DNA from: Acidicapsa dinghuensis
GTDB lineage: Bacteria; Acidobacteriota; Terriglobia; Terriglobales; Acidobacteriaceae
Reading direction: 5' to 3'
Assembly (NCBI RefSeq): GCF_025685685.1
Contig: NZ_JAGSYH010000001.1
Location: 682,001-746,000, forward strand
DNA length: 64,000 bases
Part shown: positions 41,126 through 53,993 of the stretch, piece after piece
How the letters are laid out: every line of letters begins with the position of its first letter
How positions within the stretch are numbered: position 1 is the stretch's first letter
Position numbers and translations under genes: made by a program
The notes under the pieces: generated by a model
Told to the model about the DNA's origin: nothing
Databases searched by the model: none
What the model saw: the letters and a program-made list of their open reading frames with translations, nothing else

Positions 41126-42103
41126 TCAGCGCAAAACAACATCACCCAACGCTGCATCGATACGAGCCAGCACATCGGGCGGCAGAACAACGCCACTCGC
41201 AACCGCGCTGCCCGCCAACTGCTCTGGCCGCGATGCTCCAACGATGGCGGACGAGACTTCCGGACGGCGAAGCACCCACGCCAGCGAGAGCTGGATCATC
41301 GTAATACCGAGATCGGCCGCAATCGGATTCAGCTTTGCTACTGCTTCCAGCAGAAAATCGCTGCGAAAATGCCGGCCGTTGGTTTCCATGAACTGATTCT
41401 TTTGGTTGTTTGCTGCGCGGCTGCCTTTGGGCGGTTTCTCGCCGGGCTTATACTTGCCGGTCAGCACTCCCTGCGCCAGAGGCGAGTAGACGATGTTACC
41501 CAAACCATGCTCTGCACAGGCCGCGAAGACTGCGTTCTCAGGTTTGCGCCACAGCAACGAATACTGCGGCTGGCTCGATGTCATGGGAGTCCAGGCATGA
41601 GCACTGGTTAACTCGGCTGCCAGTTGAATTTTCTCGACTGGCCATTCGCTCAAGCCGATGGCGCGAACCTTGCCTGCTTTCACTGCACGATCCAGCGCCT
41701 CCAGTGTTTCTTCTAAGGGCGCGTCCTTGTCGTAACGATGGCATTGATAAAGATCGATGTAATCCGTTCCGAGCCGCTGAAGAGAGCGATCAAGTTGTTT
41801 TGCGATTTGAGCTGCCGACAGTCCTCGATCTTTCTCACGACCTACCGGATTGAAGACCTTAGTAGCGATCAGGTACTGATTGCGCGAGCGACCTGACGTG
41901 CGCAGCGCTTTGCCCAGCACCTTCTCTGCCCTGCCCGCTGCATACATGTTCGCGGTATCGAAGAGATTGATGCCAAGATCGAGCGCCGCATGCACGCTAC
42001 GAATCGAGTTGCTTGTCTGCAGCCAATCACCAAAGGTGAGCCATGTGCCGAAGCTGATCTCCGATACTTCCAGCGGCCCATGACCGAGACGGCGGTAACG
42101 CAC
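41126..42103 (-). CDS. aldo/keto reductase
   Basis: A 325-residue NADPH-dependent oxidoreductase of the Kv-beta/YghZ-like branch. It has the TIM-barrel opening YRRLGHGPLEVSEISFGTW, the catalytic Tyr in DTANMYAAGRAEKVLGKAL, Lys in YLIATKVFN, the His in DLYQCHRYDKD, and the coenzyme loop SSAIVGASRPEQL. It lies 16 bases after dnaE on the same strand. The substrate cannot be predicted. Confidence 0.94.
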   Translation of the reverse strand: MRYRRLGHGPLEVSEISFGTWLTFGDWLQTSNSIRSVHAALDLGINLFDTANMYAAGRAEKVLGKALRTSGRSRNQYLIATKVFNPVGREKDRGLSAAQIAKQLDRSLQRLGTDYIDLYQCHRYDKDAPLEETLEALDRAVKAGKVRAIGLSEWPVEKIQLAAELTSAHAWTPMTSSQPQYSLLWRKPENAVFAACAEHGLGNIVYSPLAQGVLTGKYKPGEKPPKGSRAANNQKNQFMETNGRHFRSDFLLEAVAKLNPIAADLGITMIQLSLAWVLRRPEVSSAIVGASRPEQLAGSAVASGVVLPPDVLARIDAALGDVVLR

Positions 42104-42119
42104 TCTCTAACTCCTGAAA

Positions 42120-45641
<3,522 letters not shown>

Positions 45642-45961
45642 GACAGAGTCAATTCTAGGCGTTGCCTGGAACCGCTGCATCGATCCGCATCAAGTTGTAG
45701 ACCTACATAGTTGAGGAAAAACAGGCAAAAATGTGTTCCCAGAACCGATTAAGCAGATCGCGGGAAAGAGGGGAAAAATCCTGACAGATGATCGCTATGT
45801 GGATGCTAAAATTAAGAGTTTGTTAGCTTTGCTTGCACGAACTTTGGTAATTCACATGCAACCAGTAGCAGTGTTTTGCCGTCTACGTCATTGCAGCTTT
45901 GTGAGTGTTTGACAGCAGATAATTTCGGGAAGATTAAACCAGCTACAACAGCGTAAAGAAA
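45642..45961. other. intergenic region between divergent dnaE and the zinc-ribbon gene
   Basis: A 320-base gap that should contain both promoters. I find no convincing box pair, no RNA gene and no gene. Confidence 0.4.
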
Positions 45962-46222
45962 ATGATTAAGGGCTTCAGCATGAATCCTGAGTGTCCACAT
46001 TGCGGATCAACTTCCAGCCGACGCCTTAAGCGCAAAAAGGACTTGAAGCATCGCGTAATGCACTTGTTCGGTTTTTTCCCTTGGGAGTGTGTCGATTGCC
46101 AACGCCACTTTTTCAGTAAAGTTCGCTACCGCCGATCAAGCCGCCATCCACAAGGCGAAGTTTATCTAGGGACGCCTAAAACACCTCGCGTCAAGCCTGG
46201 ATCGGAAGAGCGGCACACGTAG
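45962..46222 (+). CDS. small zinc-ribbon protein, unknown
   Basis: An 86-residue strongly basic protein with ECPHCGSTSSRRLKRKKD and WECVDCQRHFF, a four-Cys zinc ribbon of the kind found at the N terminus of some transposases and in DNA-binding proteins. ATG 45980 (starting MNPECPHC) is an alternative start. No transposase domain or inverted repeats accompany it, so it is a stand-alone protein. A run of eight T stands about 30 bases after the stop. Confidence 0.6.
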   Translation: MIKGFSMNPECPHCGSTSSRRLKRKKDLKHRVMHLFGFFPWECVDCQRHFFSKVRYRRSSRHPQGEVYLGTPKTPRVKPGSEERHT

Positions 46223-46480
46223 GCGCTCCTGCTCTATTCTTCACGGTGTTTTTTTTAGCAGCAATCAATCAGAATTCCAGCGCTTAACAATCGCGGCTTG
46301 GATTACCTCGTGCCCATCAGCCGGATTTATCCCGCGCCTGGGAATATGTCTGCCAGCATGCCGGCCAGCTCAAGGGTGTAGAGCATCGCAAAGGGCAAAC
46401 AACGGCGGAATCAACAATACAAAGCCTGTAAACCGGCCTCGGAAATGCTGAGGTACAACGCACGCAGACCTGGATTCAGC

Positions 46481-48463
46481 CTACCGTTTCTTTGCAGATT
46501 TCGCCGCGGACTTTGTCGCCTTAGCGGGCGCCTTGGCAGGAGCCTTGACGTGCTTGGCCGCTGGCTTTGCAGCGGCCTTTACTGGAGCTTTCGCGGGTGC
46601 TGGTTTAGCAGGTGCTGGCTTGGCGGCTGTCTTCGCCGGTTTGCCCTTAACCGCGGACTTGCGAGCCGGTTTATCTTCCGGCTCATCATCCGCCTCAAGT
46701 ACAGGATCGGCTTCATCCAAATCGGCAGGATTGCTGGGCTCTTCAAGATCAAGCTTCATAGCCAGAGCCTTCAGACCAGCGCCCATTGCCGTCGATCCGT
46801 CACGACGAGATTCCGATCGCGCGGTGACTTTTGCCGCCTTTTTTGCCGCGCCTTTACGACCACGGGTTGGAGGCTCATCGTCTGACTCGCCATCATCGTC
46901 TTCGTCGAGATCGTCTTCATCACTATCTGATTCGAGAGCGCCGGCACCTACCGAGTCACGAGCGAAGACATCATCTTCTTCGTCCTCGGCACCCGGTACG
47001 ACTGTGCCCCCCTCGTCTCCACCCAGCTCAATATCATCACCACCCAGATCGAGGCCGTCGAGATCCTCATCGCCGTCTTCGTCCTCGTCCTCATCGCCCG
47101 ACTCAGACTCCTCATCCTCGTCGAGTTGGATCTTCTTAGCATCTCCACGCTTGCCACGCGTCCGCTTGATCGTGACAGGAGGAGGCGGTGCTGGCGGAGA
47201 ATATGGCTCAAGCAGAGCACGCATTTCTTCTGGCGTCGTTAGGCCACCATCGATCAACTGCAGGAAGATGGTCTTCACAAGATCCTCATGGCCAGGCAAA
47301 TCAGGCGTAATACGCATCTCGACCATGAGCGCATATGGCACGCGCTGTCTGGCCTGAGGCCACTCCTTGAGGAAGTTCTCGTACTTTTCCTTCACTGCGG
47401 CTTGTTTGCTGGTAAAGCCAAGCCAGAGAACAGCTTCAGCCGGATAGCTCATGAAGAGCTTGTAGGCTGCGGAAGGTGCAGCGTTATCCTTTGCCAGCAG
47501 AACCTTCGCAAACGCCGCTGCATCGCTATCTAGTGCATTCCAATGTTCGACGAAGCCATGAGGCAGCAACTTCTTCTTTAGCTCGGCCAGATCCTTTGCC
47601 GCAAGTTTCGCAGTCAACAGTTGCATCTGGGCCGCAGACATATCGGGATGCACGCCCTGCACCTGTAACTCGACAGAGAAATCATGAAGGGCCTTCAGTT
47701 TGTCGACGTCGGCCTTGGCTGAGGTCCAAAGAGCAAAGAGTTTCTGCATCCAGCCCTCAGCTTCAAGAGCCTGCATAACCTTGAGCGGATCTTCTTCGTA
47801 GCCAATCTGCACAAGCTCATGTCCACGCTCCAGATCGCTCAGATACTCGATGACCTCTTCGTTCTTGGCGTTTTCGTAGCGGAGCTGCGTGCGTTCTTCC
47901 AGTTCAAATCCAAGCCGAACCTTAAGACGAGTTGCCCGAATCATCAGCGCAGGATTGTTGAGAAACCCGTAATTAGTGACGAGTCTCAACAAGCGGGCTT
48001 CTATATCGGCCACGCCGTTGGCGGGATCCATGAGCAATCCGTAAGAGCCCTCATTGAGGGAGATCGCCATGGCATTTACGGTGAAGTCGCGATTCCGTAG
48101 ATGTTCCTGAATGCTGGTCCAGTGATACACCGGCTTTCCCGGCTTTGGATAATCGGCTCGGCTTGCACTGGTCAGATCCAGCCGAACATTTCCGGGAAAA
48201 CAGAGAAACAGAGTGCGCGACTCTGCATCTTCTCCCCAGATTTGGCCGCCAGCTTTTGTAATGGCGGATTTCAAGGCAAGCGCGTTTCCATGGACGACCA
48301 ACTCCAGGCCGCGAACGGAAGTCCCGCTGGTCAGGTCGCGTACCGCGTCACCAACGAGGAAAACGGTCATCTGCGCATCACGCGCCAGATCCCGTACAGT
48401 ACGTAAGGCGTTTTGCTGTGCCGCTGCGAGGCGGTTTTCCAGCAAATAAATATAGTCTGGCAT
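46481..48463 (-). CDS. CCA-adding-enzyme-like protein with degenerate catalytic site and long acidic and Lys/Ala/Pro tails
   Basis: A 660-residue chimera. Residues 1-430 follow the class II tRNA nucleotidyltransferase/poly(A) polymerase layout: LVGDAVRDLTSGTSVRGLELVV, then VRLDLTSASRADY, HLRNRDFTVNAMA and the DPANGVADIEARLLRLV neck. The usual GG is GD and the catalytic DxD pair reads GLE (Gly52, Glu54), so nucleotidyl transfer is doubtful. A Pro run leads to an acidic Asp/Glu/Ser stretch (about 440-560), and the last 60 residues are histone-H1-like repeats of AKPAPAKAP. It might bind tRNA or nucleic acid without catalysis. The ribosome site AGGGA comes from a CCCTGTT repeat. Confidence 0.85.
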   Translation of the reverse strand: MPDYIYLLENRLAAAQQNALRTVRDLARDAQMTVFLVGDAVRDLTSGTSVRGLELVVHGNALALKSAITKAGGQIWGEDAESRTLFLCFPGNVRLDLTSASRADYPKPGKPVYHWTSIQEHLRNRDFTVNAMAISLNEGSYGLLMDPANGVADIEARLLRLVTNYGFLNNPALMIRATRLKVRLGFELEERTQLRYENAKNEEVIEYLSDLERGHELVQIGYEEDPLKVMQALEAEGWMQKLFALWTSAKADVDKLKALHDFSVELQVQGVHPDMSAAQMQLLTAKLAAKDLAELKKKLLPHGFVEHWNALDSDAAAFAKVLLAKDNAAPSAAYKLFMSYPAEAVLWLGFTSKQAAVKEKYENFLKEWPQARQRVPYALMVEMRITPDLPGHEDLVKTIFLQLIDGGLTTPEEMRALLEPYSPPAPPPPVTIKRTRGKRGDAKKIQLDEDEESESGDEDEDEDGDEDLDGLDLGGDDIELGGDEGGTVVPGAEDEEDDVFARDSVGAGALESDSDEDDLDEDDDGESDDEPPTRGRKGAAKKAAKVTARSESRRDGSTAMGAGLKALAMKLDLEEPSNPADLDEADPVLEADDEPEDKPARKSAVKGKPAKTAAKPAPAKPAPAKAPVKAAAKPAAKHVKAPAKAPAKATKSAAKSAKKR

Positions 48464-48481
48464 TCCCTGTTCCCTGTTTTT
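48463..48481. repeat. TTCCCTGTTCCCTGTT repeat copy before the CCA-like gene
   Basis: Two tandem TTCCCTG units directly before the start codon; on the minus strand they read ACAGGGAACAGGGA and supply the ribosome site. Confidence 0.45.
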
Positions 48482-48663
48482 GCGCTCGCTTCAGGAGCAC
48501 CTTCTGCATCAAATCTGGTTCAAATATCTGATGCGACAACGGTTAGAAAAGATAGCATTACGGCGTGCAACCCAAGTACACTATCACACCGTAACCAGCT
48601 TGGCTACATCCCACAGGTTTACGCACCGGATTCATCGTGGCACCATGCGAGAATCCATCTTGA

Positions 48664-49200
48664 GTGAGTTCTGCACGTAAACCCGTGATCGTGCGTAAGT
48701 TGTCCCGCGACTGGTGCGCCGGTTACGCTGATGCTACCCCCTCGACTCAGACACGCAACATGGAATTACTGCTTCCGTCAGGCAAGTTGATGCAGATTGC
48801 ATGGCCAGAGATCAAATGGGTCTGCTACGTGCGGGAAGCAGGCTCTGGTGAAGGCTGGCGCTCCGGTTCCGACGCACCTTCGCCCGAGCGGCTTTTGCGC
48901 CGTCGCTTTCTAAGCCGCCCCCGGCTGGCAGGGATATGGCTACGGCTCACGCTTGAAGATGGCGACGAATTGGAAGGGGTGGCGGCCAACGACCGCTCGC
49001 TGATCGATGGCAGCGGGTTGATGCTCACGCCACCAGACACCCGCTCCAACACGCAGCGCGTCTTTATCCCAAACTCTGCGATCCGCGATCTGACCATTCT
49101 GGGAGTAATGCAACCATCCGCTCCTCGCCATCGAACTACAATGGACCAGCCAGGTTTGTTCCTTGTCGACTCCAGCTCCGAAGACTCCAGCTCCGAATAA
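48664..49200 (+). CDS. conserved-looking hypothetical protein
   Basis: A 178-residue soluble protein of no recognised family. A central segment (about residues 32-150) has alternating strands, including MELLLPSGKLMQIAWPEIKWVCYVRE and WLRLTLEDGDELEGVA ... VFIPNSAIRDLTILGV-like pieces, which suggests a small beta domain. The C terminus is Ser/Glu-rich with a duplicated DSSSE. GTG 48664 is the chosen start; ATG 48760 would remove the basic leader. lpxD follows 72 bases later. Confidence 0.6.
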   Translation: MSSARKPVIVRKLSRDWCAGYADATPSTQTRNMELLLPSGKLMQIAWPEIKWVCYVREAGSGEGWRSGSDAPSPERLLRRRFLSRPRLAGIWLRLTLEDGDELEGVAANDRSLIDGSGLMLTPPDTRSNTQRVFIPNSAIRDLTILGVMQPSAPRHRTTMDQPGLFLVDSSSEDSSSE

Positions 49201-49272
49201 GCTCAGCAGCATAAGTGCTGGATACGCTGGCCAACCGCACGGACAATCCATCAGTCCATTACAATCGCTTGC

Positions 49273-50325
49273 ATGACGTTGGCAGACTTAGCCGTCAGAC
49301 TTGGCGCGGAATTACGCGGAGATGGCGACATTGAAATCTCCGGTGTTCGAGGCATTGAAGAAGCAGGTCCTTCCGAAATCACTTTTATAGTCAATCCTAA
49401 ATATGCGGCTCTGGTCCATAAAACCCAGGCTGCGGCCGTCCTCGTAAATCCAGACTTTCCCGAGGTTTCGGTTTCCACCCTGCGTCTTGCCAATCCCTAT
49501 CTGGCATTCGCACAGGCGCTTGGCTTCTTCTATCAACCGCCGGCTTACGCTCCCGGCATCCATCCCACGGCAGTCGTCGATTCCACAGCGATTGTTGGCC
49601 AACGCGCTCACATCGGAGCCTACGCGGTGATAGGGCCCGGGGCTCGTATTGGCGACGATGCTACGATCCTTTCCCATGTGGTTCTCTATCCCGGTGTCAC
49701 CGTCGGCGATCACTTCTTCGCTCACGCTCATTCCGTGGTTCGCGAATACTGCACTCTAGGCGACCATGTAACCCTCGAAAACGGGGTAGTGGTTGGGGCC
49801 GACGGATTCGGGTTCGCCAAGGACAATCACGGGCGCTGGCAAAAGATCCCCCAATCCGGACCGGTTCGAATCGGCAGCCATGTTGACGTTCAGGCAAATG
49901 CCTGCATCGACCGGGCGACTGTCGGGGAAACCGAAATAGCCGATGGGGCAAAGATCGACAACCTCGTCCAGATAGGGCACGGTTCCAAGGTGGGAAAAGA
50001 CACTTTGGTATGCGCCCAGGCCGGTCTGGCGGGCTCGTCGGTTGTCGGCGCCAATGCGATTCTGGCTGGACAGGCCGGAGTCGCCGGTCACTGCACTCTC
50101 GGGGATGGCGTGATTCTCACTGCACAGTCGGGCGTTTCTCACGACGTACCCGCCGGCAAAATGCTTTCCGGATCGCCGGCCTTCGACAACCGAACCTGGC
50201 TGCGAGCCATGGCCGCACTGGAGCGCCTTCCAGATATGTTGCGCCGAATCAATAAATTGGAGAAACGTTTGACCTCTGAAAATACGGAAACCGTTACCTC
50301 CACTCCGGGAAAGGAGGCGAATTGA
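49273..50325 (+). CDS. lpxD: UDP-3-O-(3-hydroxyacyl)glucosamine N-acyltransferase
   Basis: Adds the second hydroxyacyl chain in lipid A synthesis. The 350-residue protein has the N-terminal uridine-binding domain (TFIVNPKYAALVHKTQAAAVLV), a left-handed beta-helix of hexapeptide repeats (about residues 100-300) and the active-site region GDGFGFAKDNHGRWQKIPQSG with its catalytic His nearby. The tail is charged. Its stop overlaps the next start (TTGA). lpxA and lpxC are not in the window. Confidence 0.97.
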   Translation: MTLADLAVRLGAELRGDGDIEISGVRGIEEAGPSEITFIVNPKYAALVHKTQAAAVLVNPDFPEVSVSTLRLANPYLAFAQALGFFYQPPAYAPGIHPTAVVDSTAIVGQRAHIGAYAVIGPGARIGDDATILSHVVLYPGVTVGDHFFAHAHSVVREYCTLGDHVTLENGVVVGADGFGFAKDNHGRWQKIPQSGPVRIGSHVDVQANACIDRATVGETEIADGAKIDNLVQIGHGSKVGKDTLVCAQAGLAGSSVVGANAILAGQAGVAGHCTLGDGVILTAQSGVSHDVPAGKMLSGSPAFDNRTWLRAMAALERLPDMLRRINKLEKRLTSENTETVTSTPGKEAN

Positions 50326-50708
50326 AGCTGAAGATACCTCGATCTGGCTTTTGGACTTCGCTTTTATTCCTATCCTTGTGCACCGTATCCGGATGCCGAA
50401 GTTCATGGAATGGTAAGTGGGTCGACGCTCGTATCGAAAACCAATCTGGGGAATCTGTCCGCCAATTGGAAGTGGATTACCCCAGTGCCAGTTTTGGCGC
50501 GGACAGTATCGCAGCAGGATCAGCCATGCAATATCGGTTCCAGATTCAAGGTTCCGGGCCGATCAAAATAGCGTACGCCTACGGCAGTGGAGGAAGCTCT
50601 CACTCCAGCGGTCCGAAGCTCTCGGACGGCCAATATGGAACAATCACGATCCGTCTTCTTCCGGGGGGCAAAACTGAGTTCAAGACAAACTTAAAACCTG
50701 CTTCATAA
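50322..50708 (+). CDS. putative lipoprotein
   Basis: A 128-residue protein with a lipoprotein signal: hydrophobic helix then TVSGC, so Cys25 would be lipidated. The mature part has short beta-like segments, RIENQSGESVRQLEVDYPSA and YRFQIQGSG, and no family I know. The TTG start overlaps the lpxD stop by four bases, so it is translationally coupled to lipid A synthesis; whether it works there is unknown. Confidence 0.75.
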   Translation: MKLKIPRSGFWTSLLFLSLCTVSGCRSSWNGKWVDARIENQSGESVRQLEVDYPSASFGADSIAAGSAMQYRFQIQGSGPIKIAYAYGSGGSSHSSGPKLSDGQYGTITIRLLPGGKTEFKTNLKPAS

Positions 50709-50861
50709 TAGAAACAAAACAAAGAGTTGCATCCACGAGCGTGTAATGGCTATTCGGCAGGTGCCGTTGCGACGCTCCTCTGCCGGCAACGCGCCATGCG
50801 GATATTGGCGAAGGCGAAACGGGTGGATGCAGAGTTAAGTAGCTTCTTCAGGAGGAATCAG

Positions 50862-52754
50862 GTGCCAACCAATGCTGCAACAACGCGATGGTGGCACACG
50901 CACGCCTTTGCCTTGAGGCTGGCGGGCATCTTTCTCACGGTCATGCTGTCTATCCTCTGGGTCGCCAGCTTCGACCGAACACCGACCGGCGCCAATATCA
51001 TCTGGCTCTCCAACGGACTGGTTCTTGCGTATCTGCTGCTCGCACCCCGTTGGCGCTGGCCCCAATATCTTGCTGTCGCCTTCGCATCTATGTTTCTGGG
51101 CAGCATTTTCATAGGCGAAACACCGGGCATGAGCCTGATATACAACGCGCTCAATGTTCTTGAGATCCTTGTAGGCGCACTTCTCCTCAAGCGCAAATCC
51201 ACGGAACTGCCTCACTTCACGGATGGCGGTTTTGTCTTCCGCTTTATTGGTCTGGCTTGCCTGCTTGGGCCGTCTATCGCGGCCATTCCATTTGGTATCT
51301 TCAGGCATCTTGCGAACCATGAAGATTTTCTGAACACGATTCTTGGTTGGATCAGCGGCGACGGACTGGGCATTGCGGTAGTGACGCCCACAATTGTCGC
51401 TATTCTGGAAAACCGCATGCGCAACGCCTACCTGCTGCGTAAAAAGTGGCTCTATCTGGTAATGCTGCTGGCGGTAACCGTGATTTCCTTCCAGATCGCA
51501 AGTGCCCCTCTTCTCTTTGTTGTCTTTCCATTTCTTGTTCTGGTGCTGATGCAGATTGACCTGGGATGGGCTGCGCTTTCGACCCTGGCCGTGGCAGTCA
51601 TCGGCTCATGGTACACGGTACATGGGCGCGGCCCGATCGGCGCCGCACCCCATATCGGGCATCAGTGGAAAGCGGCGATTCTACAGCTTTATCTCGCTGC
51701 ATTGATGTTTACCCTCTATGCCATCTCGGTTGTCTTTGGCAATCTGCGCAAGACCCAGAGCGAGCTGCGCAAAATCGCTGCTTTGCACAGGCTTGTCGTT
51801 GATAACTCGCGAGATGCGATCATCCTCGGCGATCTCGATGGCATGCAGAATTACATCTCGCCTGGAGTCCGGCTCCTCACTGGATGGGAGCCGCGCGAGC
51901 TGGCGAACAGGGAGATCCGTGAGCTGATTCATCCCTCGGATATTTCCGAGTTTGAGATGGCCATGCGCGCTCTGCGGGCAGGGTCTGAAGGCGGCACTCT
52001 TGAATACCGCACGCGCCGCAGAGATGGTGAATACATCTGGGTCGAGGGCAGTCTGCGCGTCTATCGCGATCCCGGAACAGGCATCCCGATCGGCTTTCTA
52101 AATCTAGTACGCGACATCACTGAGCGCAAGCGTTCCGAGGAGAATCTCCAATCCGCGTACCGAGCGATGGAATCGCTGGTCGTCGTGGACGCTTTAACGG
52201 GAATCTCGAACCGGCGGCGCTTTGATGAGTCGCTGGCTACGGAATGGCGCCGTGCCCTGCGGGACGGGGAAAAAGTCTCATTGCTGTTGATCGACGCCGA
52301 TCATTTCAAACGCTACAACGATACTTACGGACACGTCCGGGGCGATAGCTGTCTGAAGCAAATCGCCGAGGCTGCACTGGATGTGGTCCTTCGCCCCGGA
52401 GATCTGGTCGCGAGATATGGCGGCGAAGAATTTGCGGTGGTGCTGCCCGGCACAGATGACATGGGAGCGAAAGCCGTGGCGGAAGATATCTGCCAGGCCG
52501 TGCGCAATCGGCGTTTACCCCACGAAGGCAATGCGCCTGGAATCGTGACGGTGTCGATCGGCTGCGCTACCATCGTGCCGCAGCGCGGCAAATCTCCTCA
52601 GGATCTGATTGAAGCTGCCGATCAGGCGCTCTATCGCGCCAAAGGACGCGGACGCAACCGGGTTGTCGTGGCAGGAGTTCCGTCGCGCCTCGAAACCATC
52701 GAGTTGCCTGTTGAAGTGCACGAGGTGCGCCAGGAAGAACACGGGAACGGATAA
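50862..52754 (+). CDS. MASE1-PAS-GGDEF diguanylate cyclase
   Basis: Makes cyclic di-GMP from two GTP. An N-terminal MASE1-like membrane sensor with about eight spans (NIIWLSNGLVLAYLLLAPRW) occupies residues 10-290, a PAS/PAC domain (VVDNSRDAIILGD ... RDITERKR) lies at about 305-430, and the GGDEF domain at 450-610 reads ARYGGEEFAVVLPG. RPGD five residues before GGEEF is the RxxD inhibitory site, so product feedback is expected. GTG 50862 is chosen for the AGGAGG at 50850-50855; the frame is open to 50727. The signal sensed is unknown. Confidence 0.94.
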   Translation: MPTNAATTRWWHTHAFALRLAGIFLTVMLSILWVASFDRTPTGANIIWLSNGLVLAYLLLAPRWRWPQYLAVAFASMFLGSIFIGETPGMSLIYNALNVLEILVGALLLKRKSTELPHFTDGGFVFRFIGLACLLGPSIAAIPFGIFRHLANHEDFLNTILGWISGDGLGIAVVTPTIVAILENRMRNAYLLRKKWLYLVMLLAVTVISFQIASAPLLFVVFPFLVLVLMQIDLGWAALSTLAVAVIGSWYTVHGRGPIGAAPHIGHQWKAAILQLYLAALMFTLYAISVVFGNLRKTQSELRKIAALHRLVVDNSRDAIILGDLDGMQNYISPGVRLLTGWEPRELANREIRELIHPSDISEFEMAMRALRAGSEGGTLEYRTRRRDGEYIWVEGSLRVYRDPGTGIPIGFLNLVRDITERKRSEENLQSAYRAMESLVVVDALTGISNRRRFDESLATEWRRALRDGEKVSLLLIDADHFKRYNDTYGHVRGDSCLKQIAEAALDVVLRPGDLVARYGGEEFAVVLPGTDDMGAKAVAEDICQAVRNRRLPHEGNAPGIVTVSIGCATIVPQRGKSPQDLIEAADQALYRAKGRGRNRVVVAGVPSRLETIELPVEVHEVRQEEHGNG

Positions 52755-52833
52755 GACAGAGAAAGACAAATCAGACTCGCTCCATTTCCACGGCGGTCAT
52801 AGCTACGCCTTTGGATATTGCCCGAAGAAAAGC

Positions 52834-52859
52834 AAAAGGCCCGGCAACTACGCCGGGCC
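52834..52859 (-). terminator. intrinsic terminator
   Basis: GGCCCGGC at 52838-52845 pairs with GCCGGGCC at 52852-52859; on the minus strand TTTTGCTTTT follows. It ends the gene at 52876-53835. Confidence 0.88.
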
Positions 52860-52875
52860 CGATTCCAAAATTGCG

Positions 52876-53835
52876 TTACCGCACCATGCTCTGGAACATG
52901 GGCGATTTGAGGATGGTGTTGAACTGGTCGTCACTGCTGGCGAAATGCACATCCAGCCGCCCCGCATCGGAACTGATGCTGGTATCGGCAAGCGCCTGCT
53001 TCTCAATGTCCGTGCCGCTCATCTTCTTGTAGAGAATGGCAGCGTTGAGCAGTGAAGAGACCGTGGCGGCGGCAAAGTTATCACCGGTCACCACCGACAT
53101 ATCGAACTTCACGCCGTGCTGAAAATCCATCGTGTAGTAGCTGGCGACCATGCGCTTCTTGACCGTGTCGAAGTCGGCTACGGAACCAGCCTCGCCCAGT
53201 ACCTGCTTCATCATGGTCTGCGTTCCCTTTTCGTCGAGAACGCTCCACAGCGGTTCATTGTCCACGCTGCGCATGGAGTCCATGACCTGACCATTCGATA
53301 GCAGCCCAGGAGCCAGGCCATCGCGTACATCCATAGCAGTCTTCACCGAACCGGAAGACCCGAAGACCAGCGTAGACTCATCCACGAAAACCACGCTCAT
53401 GCCGGTTTTTCCCATTGGATAGATCTTGTTGGTGCGCCAGAGAGTCGGCTTGATACGCTGTTTCTTCAAGTTCGCAAGCACATCGTCCACCGGAAACTGT
53501 CCCTGGGCAATGCCGACGGTTTCCAGATTGTCGCTGCTCTTGCCTGTCCGATACAGCACAAATGCCAATTGCTCCACATCGGCGTTTTCGTCCAGGCCGA
53601 ACTTGCGCAGCGCGTCTTCAAGCTGCTTCAGCTCCGGTGGCATCACCTGCCCGCGAAGCTGCATCGCGGTAGGCGAATTCTGCATGATTCGATAATCGAT
53701 CACTACCATTTGCTGCACATCATGCGGAATTGCCGTGCGCGCATCCGAAGATAACTGCGCTGCAAAACCAGGCATCGAAGCGGCTATCAGCGCAACCGGG
53801 GCAACCTTAAACAACAATGTCTTACCAGCCTTCAT
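52876..53835 (-). CDS. secreted protein, unknown
   Basis: A 319-residue protein with a signal peptide ending near MPGFAAQ. The mature chain has a repeated alpha/beta character with segments HDVQQMVVIDYRIMQNSP, DVEQLAFVLYRTGK and GMSVVFVDESTLVFGS. The layout (two similar halves testing a small accuracy-like score) is like DUF3352-type envelope proteins, but I cannot confirm this. No Cys and no membrane anchor after the signal. A terminator follows. Function unknown. Confidence 0.75.
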   Translation of the reverse strand: MKAGKTLLFKVAPVALIAASMPGFAAQLSSDARTAIPHDVQQMVVIDYRIMQNSPTAMQLRGQVMPPELKQLEDALRKFGLDENADVEQLAFVLYRTGKSSDNLETVGIAQGQFPVDDVLANLKKQRIKPTLWRTNKIYPMGKTGMSVVFVDESTLVFGSSGSVKTAMDVRDGLAPGLLSNGQVMDSMRSVDNEPLWSVLDEKGTQTMMKQVLGEAGSVADFDTVKKRMVASYYTMDFQHGVKFDMSVVTGDNFAAATVSSLLNAAILYKKMSGTDIEKQALADTSISSDAGRLDVHFASSDDQFNTILKSPMFQSMVR

Positions 53836-53993
53836 TCCTTTACAATCCTCTCAAACTACGGCTCGTCACGCCAGAACTACCCGCGCTCCAGGTGCCAAAT
53901 CGGCACAACTGAGCGCTCTCGTGGCAGAGCCTCTCTTTGTTAAACGCGCAAAATAGCGAAAAACTGCTCCAGATTTTCGAAAAATTCGTGACT

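Noticed and set aside
45980..46222. Insertion-sequence remnant suggested by the zinc ribbon
   Set aside because: No transposase catalytic motif, terminal repeats or target duplication nearby.
46533..47357. 274-residue Ser/Ala-rich plus-strand frame
   Set aside because: It is the reverse complement of the acidic and AKP tail of the CCA-like gene; its low complexity is the mirror of that tail.
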